DNA of 64,000 bases from Acuticoccus sp965213555 (GTDB lineage: Bacteria; Pseudomonadota; Alphaproteobacteria; Rhizobiales; Amorphaceae). The position numbers were made by a program, and so were the translations under genes. Below, in pieces: positions 42,344-50,927 of this stretch. The DNA is taken from positions 2,604,001 through 2,668,000 of the forward strand of contig NZ_OZ243890.1 of the NCBI RefSeq assembly GCF_965213555.1. Reading direction: 5' to 3'. Under the pieces are notes generated by a model. It made no database searches. It had not been told where the DNA came from and worked only from the letters and a program-made list of their open reading frames with translations. Within the stretch, counting starts at the first letter, position 1; each line of letters opens with the position of its first letter.

Positions 42344-43606
42344 ATGCGACTGACCATGACCGCGCTGGCGCTCGTCCTCGCGACGACCGCGGCGAGCGCG
42401 CAGGACGAGACGGTGACCATCGAGTTCGCCTACCCCTACAGCCACCTCTTCGACGTGACCTACGAGAAGGTGCTGCCGATGTTCAAGGAGGCGCACCCGA
42501 ACGTCGAGGTGGTGATGCGCGCCACCTACGAGGACTACGAGGACGGCACCAACACCATCCTGCGCGAGGCCGTGGCGGGGGAGCTGCCCGACGTCACCAT
42601 GCAGGGCCTCAACCGTCAGGCGATCCTGGTGGAGAAGGGGATCGCCCAGTCGCTGGAGCCGTTCATCGCCGAGGAGGCGGACTTCTCCAGGGACGGCTAC
42701 CACGAGGCGATGCTGGAGCTCGGCACCTTCGAGGGCGAGGTCTACGGCCTGCCGTTCTCCGTCTCGCTCCCCGTCGGCTACTACAACATGGCGGTCATGG
42801 AGAAGGGCGGCTTCACCGCCGACACCCTGCCCACGACCTGGGACGAGGTGGTCGCGGCGTGCGGCAAGCTGCGCGAGGCGGGCGTCGACAACCCGATGTT
42901 CTGGGGCTGGAACATCACCGGCAACTGGTTCGTCCAGGCGCTGATGTGGAGCCAGGGCAAGGCGCTGATGGAGGGGAGCGACTTCACCATCGACAGCCCC
43001 GAGGGCCTCACCGCGCTTCGGACCATGGACATGCTGTTCGACGGCTGCGAGATGCAGAACCTCGAGTGGCAGGACGCGTTGGCGTCCTTCTCGGCCGGCG
43101 ACATCGGCATGATGTTCTGGTCCACGTCCGCCGTCGGCGCGGTGGAGCGCGCGATGGAGGGCTTCACCCTCGTCACCGACGAGTTCCCGGGCCTGACCGC
43201 GGATGGACCCCAGGGCCTGCCGGCCGGCGGCAACGCGGCGATGCTCACCACCACCTCGGACGATCCCAAGGTGCGCGAGGCCGCGTGGCAGTGGCTGAAG
43301 TTCATCACCTCGGGCGAGGGCGCGGCGGAGGTCGCCCGCACCACGGGCTACATGCCGCCCAACCAGGCCGCCAACGAGATCATCCTGGCGAGCTTCTACG
43401 ACGAGAACCCGACCAAGGCGACGGCGGTGCGCCAGCTTCCGCTGCTGCGCGAGTGGCAGGCCTACCCCGGCGACAACGGCCTCGCGATCACCCAGGTGAT
43501 CGAGGACTACATCGAGGGCGTCGTCACCGGCGACTACACCGACATGGAGGAGCTGCAGGCCGAGATGGACGAGGAGGTGCAGGAGCTCCTTCCGACCGGC
43601 TCCTGA
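42344..43606 (+). CDS. sugar-binding protein of ABC importer (SBP family 1)
   Basis: A 420-residue periplasmic binding protein. Signal peptide MRLTMTALALVLATTAASAQ, then the family core: FKEAHPNVEVVMRATYEDYE, LPDVTMQGLNRQAILVEKGI, the hinge GTFEGEVYGLPFSVSLPVGY, and a cleft with MFWGWNITGNWFVQALMWSQ. The C-terminal region is acidic (MDEEVQELLPTGS). It is preceded by GGAGAACCCC and lies 34 bases after the permease. It is the last gene of the LysR-linked operon, followed by a hairpin. The substrate is probably a mono-, oligosaccharide or polyol, but no catabolic gene nearby narrows it. Confidence 0.9.
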   Translation: MRLTMTALALVLATTAASAQDETVTIEFAYPYSHLFDVTYEKVLPMFKEAHPNVEVVMRATYEDYEDGTNTILREAVAGELPDVTMQGLNRQAILVEKGIAQSLEPFIAEEADFSRDGYHEAMLELGTFEGEVYGLPFSVSLPVGYYNMAVMEKGGFTADTLPTTWDEVVAACGKLREAGVDNPMFWGWNITGNWFVQALMWSQGKALMEGSDFTIDSPEGLTALRTMDMLFDGCEMQNLEWQDALASFSAGDIGMMFWSTSAVGAVERAMEGFTLVTDEFPGLTADGPQGLPAGGNAAMLTTTSDDPKVREAAWQWLKFITSGEGAAEVARTTGYMPPNQAANEIILASFYDENPTKATAVRQLPLLREWQAYPGDNGLAITQVIEDYIEGVVTGDYTDMEELQAEMDEEVQELLPTGS

Positions 43607-43617
43607 CCGATGGCACC

Positions 43618-43643
43618 GTCCGGCGGCTCAGCGCTCGCCGGAC
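43618..43643 (+). terminator. hairpin after the sugar ABC operon
   Basis: GTCCGGCG (43618-43625) pairs perfectly with CGCCGGAC (43636-43643) around a ten-base loop that itself contains AGCGCT. It begins 11 bases after the binding-protein stop, as expected for an operon terminator. No T-run follows. Confidence 0.55.
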
Positions 43644-43726
43644 CGCGCGATCGGCCTCGGGGACTGCGAAGGCGCGCCTCCGCAAACCGACTTCTACCGC
43701 TGCCTGAAGGATCGGGATGGGCAGGG

Positions 43727-43801
43727 TGGCTCCCCGGGCCGGATTCGAACCAGCGACCAACCGGTTAACAGCCGGTTGCTCTACCGCTGAGCTACCGGGG
43801 A
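43727..43801 (-). tRNA. tRNA-Asn (anticodon GTT)
   Basis: The complement strand folds as a standard 75-base tRNA with an encoded CCA end. The acceptor arm is TCCCCGG with CCGGGGA, then the discriminator G and CCA. The D-arm region is TAGCTCAGCGGTAGAGCA. The anticodon loop is CTGTTAA, with stem CCGG(C)/(A)CCGG sides. The T arm carries GGTTCGAATCC. The anticodon GTT reads Asn codons. It lies alone between the sugar ABC operon and the cobU-like gene. Confidence 0.96.
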
Positions 43802-43853
43802 ATGACGCCCTCGCGTCCCGCCGATATATCAACGGCCGGGGAGGCACGCAACC

Positions 43854-44396
43854 TTGGAGCCATCGAGGGGACAGCCCCAGTTCGTCCTCGTCCTCGGCGG
43901 GGCGCGGTCCGGCAAGTCGCGCTTCGCCGAGGCGCTCGCGGCGGGCGACGGGCGGCCCGTCACCTACGTCGCGACCGCCGGCCCGCCGCGCGACCGCGAG
44001 ATGGAGCGGCGCATCGCCGAGCACCGCGCCCGCCGGCCCGCCGCGTGGCGCACCCATGAGGTGACGGTCGACCTCGCTCCGGCGCTCGGCACCGGCGTCG
44101 TCCTCGTGGACTGCCTGACCCTGTGGCTCACCCACCTCGTGCTCGGCGACGAGGACGTCGCCGCCCACACCGAACGGCTGCTCGCCGCCATCGCTGCCCG
44201 TCGCGGCCCCGTCATCGCGGTGGCGAACGAGGTGGGCGAGGGGATCGTCCCGGCGACACCTCTCGGACGCGACTTTCGCGACCGGCAAGGCGTGCTCAAC
44301 CAGCGCATGGCGGTCGCGGCGACCACCGTCGTCAAGATGGTCGCCGGCTGCCCCCTGGTGGTGAAGCCCGCGCCGGCCCCCTCGATCGTCCTTTGA
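43854..44396 (+). CDS. cobU: adenosylcobinamide kinase / cobinamide-phosphate guanylyltransferase (CobU/CobP)
   Basis: A 180-residue bifunctional enzyme of the lower part of cobalamin assembly: it phosphorylates adenosylcobinamide and then adds GMP from GTP. The P-loop is VLVLGGARSGKSRFAEALA. The conserved YVATAGPPRDREMERRIAEH follows, with WRTHEV, and the VLVDCLTLWLTHLV and VANEVGEGIVPATPLGRDFR motifs are typical. The TTG start at 43854 is supported by GGGGAGG ten bases upstream. No other cobalamin gene is in the window. It converges on the PIG-L/YcaO gene with only three bases between the stops. Confidence 0.92.
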   Translation: MEPSRGQPQFVLVLGGARSGKSRFAEALAAGDGRPVTYVATAGPPRDREMERRIAEHRARRPAAWRTHEVTVDLAPALGTGVVLVDCLTLWLTHLVLGDEDVAAHTERLLAAIAARRGPVIAVANEVGEGIVPATPLGRDFRDRQGVLNQRMAVAATTVVKMVAGCPLVVKPAPAPSIVL

Positions 44397-44399
44397 GGA

Positions 44400-46736
44400 T
44401 CAGCGGGCGCCGCGGGCGAGCTGCACCGCGTGGCTCGTCGGCTCGCGGTAGAGCGGGTAGAGCGCGCCGACCCGCGCGTCGATCCCGGCGACGTCGAGCC
44501 AGGCAGGCCCGCCCAGCGCCTCCTGCGCAGCATCGGTGAGGCGCACCGGCTTCGCGCCGTCGGGCGGCGCTCCGAGCCCTGCGAGGCCGGTGTCGTCCTC
44601 CATCAGCCGCGCGACGCCGCGCGCGCCGATGCGGTGGTAGCTCATCGTCTCGCACTCTAGCCCAGGGACGATGGCCTTCACGACGTGGACACCGCTGCCC
44701 GGCGGCGTCGCGTCGTAGTAGTAGATCGGCATGCCGGCCTCGGTGAGCCGACTGGTGAGCTCGGCGAGGCGGTCGGCGGGGTCGCGAACCACCTCGTCGG
44801 GGACGCTCGGCAGGTCGGCGAAGGCGACGCGCCGCCGCTCGGCGAACACCGTCTCCCTCAGCATCTCCCTCAGCTCGGCGGCGGAGCGGTCGACCCAGGC
44901 CAGCATCTCGTCCAGGGCGCGATGCTCCTCCCCAGCGATGTCGAGGGAGGCGAGCGTCCTCTCCATGTAGCCGTCCGGCGCGAGGGCGCGGATGGGCTCC
45001 AGCGGCCCGTGCATCAGCGCCTTGCGGCAGCGTGCGGCCGCGAACTCCAGGAGCGCCTTGCGCAGCGCACGCCCGGCGCTGGGGTGCGAGGCCTCACCGC
45101 AGGCCGTCGCCTGCAACGGGAAGGCCGGCTCGTCCTCGCCACCGTCGACCACGTAGAGGTTGGTGAGGCCAAAGTCGGTGGCCGCGAGCTTGGCGACGGG
45201 CCTGATCCCGTGCTCGCCGAGCCGCACCACGAGCGAGCGGATGCCGGGGTCGTCGACGCCGTCGAGGTCGATGACGACGCCGTGGTCCATGGCGCGGAAG
45301 CGCACCGTGTTGCCGTCGCGCTGGAGGAGCTCCAGGAGCCCATGGGAGAGCGCCTGCTCGGGGGACAGCCCCGCCCCGAGGCCGTTGGTGATGGGCACGA
45401 CGAGCGGCTCGGGCGCGTGCGGCGCACCGGCGCGGTGACCGCCCTCCGTGATGGCCACGAACTCGCGCGGAACCCAGGCGTCCGGCCCGTCCGGTGCGCC
45501 GTAGGGCCAGCGGTGGACCTTCACCCAGCGCAGCGTCATGTCCGCCGCGTAGGGGCTGCCGGCAGGAAGGCACAGGGTGAGCGGGTCGAGCACGCCCTCC
45601 GACCCGTGGCGCGCGACCATCTGCGCGAAGCTCCCCTCCTCGCCGGCGTCCGCGACGAGCGCGCGGGTGAGGAAGACCTCCTCCGCCAGCTCGCCGAGCG
45701 CCCCGACCCGCGCCTCCTCCGCGGTGGCGCCATAGCCGAAGCCGTGCACGATGCCGATCGCTGGGCTCATGAAGGCGTCGAGCCGTACCGGCATGGCGAG
45801 CGTGTCGAGCGCCGAGATGTCGAGGGCGAAGTGCTCCCCGTCGGGGAGCGCCGCCTCGTACGCCGCGATGGCGCGGGCGAGCTCCTCGGCAGAGGGTCCC
45901 ATGGCGCGAGCCCTCGCAGCGCCCGCGCTGGCACGGCGTTCCTTCAGCGTCGCAGGGGGTGCGGTGTCGGGCACGACGAAGGCCTCCATCAGGCGCACGG
46001 TCTCCAGCTCGTCGTCCGCCCTGGTGCATGGAGCGGCGGCTGTTCGGCGCTCGGCTCGTGAGCCGATGGACACGTGGCCCTCACGATGGCGCGCGGCGGC
46101 AAGGAGGGTCGCGCGCATCGCCGCCTCGCCACCGAACTGGAAGCCGAGCTGCGTCGCGTAGGCCGCAGCCGCGTCGAGCTTCCTCGCCAAGTCGTCCGCG
46201 GAGACCTCGTGCGTGCCCGGCGGCGCGTTGCCCTTCCTGTGGGCATAGGGCTGATCGACCCAGGCGAGCACCCGGTCGCGGACGTTGAGCGCAGCCACCG
46301 CGTCGCGCACCATGAGGTGGTCGACGTGGCCGCCGATCCCCTGCGGCACGAACACGCGCGCCGCGTCCGCCACGACGGGCGCCAGCGCGGCGATCACCGT
46401 TTCGACCGGATCGTCGTCCCGCCGCGGACCGAACAGCGCCGCCGCGTTCTCGTAGCCCCGATGCGGCGCCTCGGGCAGGTCGAGCCACACCGGCGTCGCA
46501 CCGAGCCGCTCACAGGCCGCCCGATCCTCCTCACGCCGCAGCGCCATGTAGTCGACGTCGGGGGAAACTCCCTTGTCGAGCTGGCAGGCGAGCGCAAAGC
46601 CCGTCGGGTGCGGCACGGAGCGCGTGAACACCGTCGCCACCGTCACGGCGACGCCCTCGCGGACCAGCCGCGCGATGGTCGCGCCGGCGGAGAACACCGC
46701 GTCGTCGAGGTGCGGGGAGACGAAGAGCGCGGTCAC
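44400..46736 (-). CDS. PIG-L deacetylase - YcaO fusion protein
   Basis: A 778-residue protein with two enzymatic domains. Residues 1 to about 245 form a PIG-L/MshB-type zinc deacetylase, with VSPHLDDAVFSAGAT (His9, Asp12) and GGHVDHLMVRDAV (His140). A linker follows to about 290. Residues about 295-765 form a YcaO domain, with GFGYGATAEEARVGALGELA near 332-351, TNGLGAGLSPEQALSHGLLE and LLQRD near 450-474, GRALRKALLEFAAARC near 555-570, and the PGLE segment VVKAIVPGLE near 680. PIG-L enzymes remove acetyl from N-acetylglucosamine conjugates. YcaO enzymes activate an amide with ATP to form azolines, thioamides or amidines. GTG 46736 overlaps the glycosyltransferase stop. I know of no described function for this fusion. 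Confidence 0.85.
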   Translation of the reverse strand: MTALFVSPHLDDAVFSAGATIARLVREGVAVTVATVFTRSVPHPTGFALACQLDKGVSPDVDYMALRREEDRAACERLGATPVWLDLPEAPHRGYENAAALFGPRRDDDPVETVIAALAPVVADAARVFVPQGIGGHVDHLMVRDAVAALNVRDRVLAWVDQPYAHRKGNAPPGTHEVSADDLARKLDAAAAYATQLGFQFGGEAAMRATLLAAARHREGHVSIGSRAERRTAAAPCTRADDELETVRLMEAFVVPDTAPPATLKERRASAGAARARAMGPSAEELARAIAAYEAALPDGEHFALDISALDTLAMPVRLDAFMSPAIGIVHGFGYGATAEEARVGALGELAEEVFLTRALVADAGEEGSFAQMVARHGSEGVLDPLTLCLPAGSPYAADMTLRWVKVHRWPYGAPDGPDAWVPREFVAITEGGHRAGAPHAPEPLVVPITNGLGAGLSPEQALSHGLLELLQRDGNTVRFRAMDHGVVIDLDGVDDPGIRSLVVRLGEHGIRPVAKLAATDFGLTNLYVVDGGEDEPAFPLQATACGEASHPSAGRALRKALLEFAAARCRKALMHGPLEPIRALAPDGYMERTLASLDIAGEEHRALDEMLAWVDRSAAELREMLRETVFAERRRVAFADLPSVPDEVVRDPADRLAELTSRLTEAGMPIYYYDATPPGSGVHVVKAIVPGLECETMSYHRIGARGVARLMEDDTGLAGLGAPPDGAKPVRLTDAAQEALGGPAWLDVAGIDARVGALYPLYREPTSHAVQLARGAR

Positions 46737-47989
46737 AACAGGTGCGGCGCGCTGCGGAAGCGGCAGGAGAGGTCAGCATCGGCGAGCGTGCGGGCAGAGG
46801 GGTCGTAGTGCGCGGACCATCCGTCCGTGACGGGCTCGCGCGCGACGTCCTCGTAGACGCCCGCGATCTGCCGTGCCACCGCGGGCCAGGCGTAGACCGT
46901 CCGCGCCTCCCCGAGCGCGGTCGCGGCGATGCGCCGGCGCAGCGCCTCGTCGTCCAGGATGCGTCGCAGCGCGCCCACCAGCGCGGCGTGGTCGGCGACC
47001 GGGACCAACAGGCCGTTCTCGCCGTCGCGTAGGCAGTCGACGACGCCCACGGCGTGGCACGAGACGACGGGAAGGCCCGAGGCCATCGCCTCGAGGATGG
47101 TGTTGGAGAACCCCTCGGCATGGGTCGGCGACACGAACACGTCGCCGAGCCAGTAGACCGCTGGCGCCGCGTCGTAGGGAGCGTAGCCGGTAAATTTCAC
47201 GGGGAGCGCCAGCGCTTCCGCGCGCTCGCGTGCGGCCTCAAGGTCGGGACCGATGCCGGACACGACGACCTGCACCGGCCGCTCGGCACGGATCGCCGCG
47301 GCAGCGTCGAGGAAGTCGAGCGCGCCCTTGCGACGGTCGACGCGGCCGTGGAAGAGCAGCCGCGGCGGCGCCCCAAGCGCGCCCGGTTCGCCGGAGGGAG
47401 TGAAGCGGGAGGTGTCCACCGCGCCGGGCACGATGGTGAACCTGTCCAGCGGCGTGCCGTGGTTGTCATGCACCTCCCTCGCGAAGGAGCGGGAGCCGAT
47501 GAGGAGCCGCATGGCTCCACCGAGCACCGCCTCCATCGCAGCCTTGTGCGTGGCGCAGCACGAGCCGACCCAATGCCCGTCGCCGCCCTGGATCGACACC
47601 ACGTTGGGCACGCCGAGGCGTCGGGAGGCCTCCATCGCCGCGAGCCCCGTCGGGTAGGCGTACTGCGCGTGGACGACGTCGAACGGCGCATGCTCGTGCG
47701 CGGCACAGACGGCATCGACCAGCTCCGCGAGGTCGCGCTCGAAGTCCGCCGGCGCGCTGCACGACGCACGCTCCTCGCCGACCGAACGCAGCCCGTGCAC
47801 CTCGACGCCCGGCACCGTGGGCGGCGGTCCTCCGCCGTAGATGCCGACGCCGGCGGCGTCCTCGCGGTACTGGCTGACCATGACGACGTCGTGGCCCATC
47901 GCGGCGAGCTGGGTGATGAGGTTGTGCGCGTAGACCGACATGCCCGAGATCGCAGGGAAGTAGCGCCGAGAGACGAAGCAGACGCGCAT
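46733..47989 (-). CDS. GT4-family glycosyltransferase (MshA-like layout)
   Basis: A 418-residue retaining glycosyltransferase of the GT-B fold. The N-terminal domain has VCFVSRRYFPAISGMSVYAH, the usual glycine-rich acceptor loop. The linker region has VPGAVDTSRFTPSG. The donor domain has LLFHGRVDRRKGALDFLDAA, and the E-x7-E motif is PTHAEGFSNTILEAMASGLP. GT4 members include MshA, which joins GlcNAc to inositol phosphate. With inositol-phosphate synthase and PIG-L in the same operon, that reaction type is an attractive guess. ATG 47989 is the natural start of the fold; the long open frame before it is not coding in character. Its end overlaps the fusion gene, so the two are coupled. Confidence 0.86.
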   Translation of the reverse strand: MRVCFVSRRYFPAISGMSVYAHNLITQLAAMGHDVVMVSQYREDAAGVGIYGGGPPPTVPGVEVHGLRSVGEERASCSAPADFERDLAELVDAVCAAHEHAPFDVVHAQYAYPTGLAAMEASRRLGVPNVVSIQGGDGHWVGSCCATHKAAMEAVLGGAMRLLIGSRSFAREVHDNHGTPLDRFTIVPGAVDTSRFTPSGEPGALGAPPRLLFHGRVDRRKGALDFLDAAAAIRAERPVQVVVSGIGPDLEAARERAEALALPVKFTGYAPYDAAPAVYWLGDVFVSPTHAEGFSNTILEAMASGLPVVSCHAVGVVDCLRDGENGLLVPVADHAALVGALRRILDDEALRRRIAATALGEARTVYAWPAVARQIAGVYEDVAREPVTDGWSAHYDPSARTLADADLSCRFRSAPHLL

Positions 47990-48120
47990 CAGCGGGAAGG
48001 GGGCAGTCGTGTCACAAGGGCCGAACGCGTTCGACCGGTCTCGCGGCACGCGACCCACCGCCGCACGCCGCCGCCTCCTGCCTTCTGAAAGCCCGGTTCG
48101 ATGCTGTGATCGCGCTGCGG

Positions 48121-48969
48121 TCAGTCGCTCGGCAGGTTCTCGAGGAGGTAGTCCATGGAGCGAGGGATGATCTCGTGCGCGCGGTGGGACTCGCGCGACA
48201 GCTCGACGCTGACGAGCCCCTCGTAGCCCACCTCGTCGAGCGCCGCGAGCACCGCCGGCACGTCCATGTCGCCCTCGCCGAACGGCAGGTGCTCGTGGAC
48301 GCCGCGGCGCATGTCCTCGATGGCGACGGCGCCGAGGACCGGCGCGAACTCCTTCACCGCCGAGGCCGGCTCGCGGTCGCCCGTGACGAGGCAATGGCCG
48401 GTGTCGAGGGCGAGGGCGAGCGGTGCGTCGGTCATCTGCTTCAGCGCGTCGCGCACCAGCTGAAAGTCGTCGAGCGTCGCGACCATGTGGCCGGGCTCCG
48501 GCTCGAGGGCGACCACGACGTTCGCCCCGGCGCCGAGGTTCGCGACCTTCGCCAACCCGTCGAGAAGCCAGGCGCCGGCGTTCTGCTGGCTGACGCCGCG
48601 CTGGGGCCGCCCCGCGAAGAAGGAGACCGCCTCCGCCTTGCAGATGCGCGCGACCGTCACCGCCCTCGCCAGGAAGTCGATGCGCCGGGCGCGGCCCTCC
48701 TCGGAGGGATGGAGCAGCGTCGGCTCATGCTTGTGCCGTGGATCCATGAGATAGCGCGCGCCGGTCTCCACCACGAGGGCGAGGTCAAGCTCGCCGAGCC
48801 GCTTGGCAAGGGACTCGGCGTGCGCCTCGTAGCCGTCGGCGAACGGGTCGAGGTGGTGATGGTCGAGCGTCAGCGCGACGCCCTGGTAGCCGGCCTCGGC
48901 GATCAGCTCGAGCGCGTCGTCGAGCCGATGGTTGGAGCAGCCGTTCGTGTTGTAGGCGAAGCGCAACAT
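48121..48969 (-). CDS. sugar phosphate isomerase/epimerase family protein (TIM barrel)
   Basis: A 282-residue xylose-isomerase-like TIM barrel. It begins FAYNTNGCSNHRLDDALELI, continues with GYQGVALTLDHHHLDPFADG, and has the metal segments VVVALEPEPGHMVATLDDF (Glu), LALALDTGHCLVTGDREP (Asp, His), AIEDMRRGVHEHLPFGEGDM (His) and GLVSVELSRESHRAHEI (Glu) at the ends of successive strands. Relatives include IolE/IolI-type inosose dehydratases and isomerases. In an operon with an inositol-phosphate synthase and a Gfo/Idh/MocA dehydrogenase, it could act on an oxidised cyclitol or sugar. ATG 48969 follows GAAGGAC; an upstream in-frame start would add 32 residues of low quality. Confidence 0.83.
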   Translation of the reverse strand: MLRFAYNTNGCSNHRLDDALELIAEAGYQGVALTLDHHHLDPFADGYEAHAESLAKRLGELDLALVVETGARYLMDPRHKHEPTLLHPSEEGRARRIDFLARAVTVARICKAEAVSFFAGRPQRGVSQQNAGAWLLDGLAKVANLGAGANVVVALEPEPGHMVATLDDFQLVRDALKQMTDAPLALALDTGHCLVTGDREPASAVKEFAPVLGAVAIEDMRRGVHEHLPFGEGDMDVPAVLAALDEVGYEGLVSVELSRESHRAHEIIPRSMDYLLENLPSD

Positions 48970-49080
48970 GTCCTTCGGCGTTCGGTTCTTCGTCAGGTCA
49001 ACCGCCGACGGGGACGGAGGCTGTGGAGCGACCGGCACGCGCTTCCGGCTCGGCGACCGCCGCACCGGGCCACATGCCCG

Positions 49081-49938
49081 TCACGCCGCCTTATCGGCCG
49101 ACTCCGCCAAAATTGAAAGCGCGACCGGCTTGGTGTTGGGCCGTCCCGCCATCTGCTGCTCGAACAGCTCCCGCGCGAGCTCGCGGGTGACGCCGGGGGC
49201 GTACTCGAACGGCGTGAGCGCCGTGCGGAAGGGCAGGGCTGAGAAGACCTCGACGTACTTGGCGAGCTCGCCGCGGGTGAGCGGGATCTCGTAGTGGTAC
49301 GCCTTGTGGCAGGAGATCGCGACCGGCGTCGCGCCGTCCTCGGCGAACTCGATCTTCAGGCTGTCGCCGCAGAACAGCGCCTCATGGGCCTCGTCGAACA
49401 GCACCGAGTGCCCCTCATAATGGCCGCCCACGTGGTGCATTGTGAGGCCAGGGGCGACCACGTGCACGTCGTCGGCTGGCCAGTTGACCTTGAACGCCTT
49501 GGAGTAGGGGATGTCGCCCTTGTGGATCGTCAAGATCGGGTCGAACTCGCGCTGGAGCTGCCACAACGCACCGTAACCGTGCGGGTGGGAGCTTGCGAGG
49601 ACACGGATGCCGCCGAGTTCACGGATCTTCGCGATCGCGTCGGGCTGGTAGTACGGGCACGCCTCGAAGGCGACGTTGCCGTCGTCCCGTTGCAGGAGCC
49701 AGCCCGTGGCGCCCAGCCCGAACTTCGGCGAGGCGGAGAAGCCCCACAGCCCAGGCTCGAACTCGCGCCAGGAGTTGGTGAACATCGCCCGCGCGTCGTC
49801 CTCGGTGCGGAAGTCCCAACCGTCGTCGGGCAGCGCGTTGCGCGTGTCCGTGCAGATGGGGCAGGCGATGGGATCCTGGTGGTCGAACCAGATCTGCCAG
49901 TGGCCACAGTTGGCGCAGGCATAGTGCGTCAGGGGCAC
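49081..49938 (-). CDS. metallo-beta-lactamase-fold protein with N-terminal zinc ribbon
   Basis: A 285-residue protein. Residues 8-29 carry Cys8-x2-Cys11 and Cys26-x2-Cys29 (THYACANCGHW, CPIC), a rubredoxin-like ribbon. The rest is a metallo-beta-lactamase fold. The first metal motif, usually HxHxDH, reads SSHPHGYGALW, so the Asp-His pair is replaced. The later motifs HHVGGHYEGHSVLF and ALFCGDSLKIEF are present. The altered site means it may bind one metal or act as a redox or binding protein. Flavodiiron-like proteins also vary here. GTG 49938 lies ten bases inside the upstream oxidoreductase gene. It belongs to the inositol-phosphate synthase operon. Confidence 0.78.
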   Translation of the reverse strand: MPLTHYACANCGHWQIWFDHQDPIACPICTDTRNALPDDGWDFRTEDDARAMFTNSWREFEPGLWGFSASPKFGLGATGWLLQRDDGNVAFEACPYYQPDAIAKIRELGGIRVLASSHPHGYGALWQLQREFDPILTIHKGDIPYSKAFKVNWPADDVHVVAPGLTMHHVGGHYEGHSVLFDEAHEALFCGDSLKIEFAEDGATPVAISCHKAYHYEIPLTRGELAKYVEVFSALPFRTALTPFEYAPGVTRELARELFEQQMAGRPNTKPVALSILAESADKAA

Positions 49939-50927
49939 GCCGCGGTCTCCCGGTTGGCCCGCTCGAGGGCGTCGGCAAGGAGGTTGAACGCCGCGAGGTC
50001 GCGACGCGGCGAGCCGGGGAAGGGCGCACCGCGCACGTGGGCGCCGAACGCCTCGATCTGCACCTCGAACGGCGAGCGGTCGTCCCGCAGCGGCACGGGA
50101 CGGGCGCCGTCCGCGTCGTGGAGGGTCAGCGTGCCGCCGGCGGTCTGGCCCATGGTGTCGAGGGCGACGGCGGACGCGCGCGTGCCGACGAGCTCCAGAC
50201 GCCGCCGCGGCAGCGCGTCAGGGCAGTTGTAGCCCACCGACAGCGTGGCGAGGATGTCCCCGGCGTAGCGCGCGGACACGATGCCCCCGTCGTCGACGTC
50301 GTAGGAGTGGACGCGGCGCTGCAGCATGACGTCCACCGCGACGGGGTCGGCGCCGGTGAGCGCAGCGACGAGGTCGATGCCGTGGGGTGCGAGGTCGAGC
50401 ACCGCCCCGCCGCCGGCCCGCCTGGGGTCGACCCGCCAGTTGTCGGCAGCCCAGTCCCGCGGCAGCCAGCAGGCGTAGCGGATCGTCGCCTGCGTGACGG
50501 TGCCGAGCGCCCCCGCGACCACGAGGTCGCGCAGCGCCCTGTGCGCGGCGTGGAAGCGCTGGTCGTAGGCGGTGGCGTAGGGCACCTCGGCCCTGAGCGA
50601 GGCGTCGACCATCGCCGCGGCGTCCTCGCGCGTCGTCGCCATGGGCTTCTCGCACAGGACGGCCTTGCCCGCCGCCGCGGCAGCGACGACCGCGTGGCGA
50701 TGGGCGTCGTTGGGGGTCGCGACGTAGACCGCCTCGACGGCGTCGTCCGAAAGGAGGTCGTCGAGGGACGCCGCGCGGCGCGCGCCAAGGCCGTGCCCGA
50801 CGGCGGGCGCGGCGTCGAAGACGGCGACGAGCTCGGCGACCGTGCGGATCGCCGGGATCGCGTAGTCCCGTGCCACCCAGCCGCAGCCGACCACGCCCCA
50901 GCCGACGGCTGGCGGCGGCGCGCTCAC
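49929..50927 (-). CDS. Gfo/Idh/MocA-family oxidoreductase
   Basis: A 332-residue NAD(P)-dependent oxidoreductase. The Rossmann start is VGWGVVGCGWVARDYAIPAI, followed by AVEAVYVATPNDAHRHAVVA and the conserved CEKPMATTREDAAAM (the EKP motif binds NAD). The catalytic domain includes NWRVDPRRAGGGAVLDLAPHGIDL with the active His. Relatives oxidise inositol, sugars or aminocyclitols. The GTG at 50927 overlaps the methyltransferase stop; a second GTG at 50930 is equally possible. It fits a step that oxidises a hydroxyl of an inositol or glycoside, but the substrate is inferred from neighbours only. Confidence 0.87.
   Translation of the reverse strand: MSAPPPAVGWGVVGCGWVARDYAIPAIRTVAELVAVFDAAPAVGHGLGARRAASLDDLLSDDAVEAVYVATPNDAHRHAVVAAAAAGKAVLCEKPMATTREDAAAMVDASLRAEVPYATAYDQRFHAAHRALRDLVVAGALGTVTQATIRYACWLPRDWAADNWRVDPRRAGGGAVLDLAPHGIDLVAALTGADPVAVDVMLQRRVHSYDVDDGGIVSARYAGDILATLSVGYNCPDALPRRRLELVGTRASAVALDTMGQTAGGTLTLHDADGARPVPLRDDRSPFEVQIEAFGAHVRGAPFPGSPRRDLAAFNLLADALERANRETAACP

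Noticed and set aside
43727..43801. tRNA-Asn as an integration site of a genomic island
   Set aside because: No integrase is adjacent and I find no repeat of the tRNA 3' end on either side of the YcaO operon or sugar operon.
44400..46736. The YcaO domain as part of a classic azole/thiazole RiPP cluster
   Set aside because: I found no short Cys/Ser/Thr-rich precursor peptide and no E1-like or SagB-type partner in 44-54 kb. The neighbours handle sugars and inositol.
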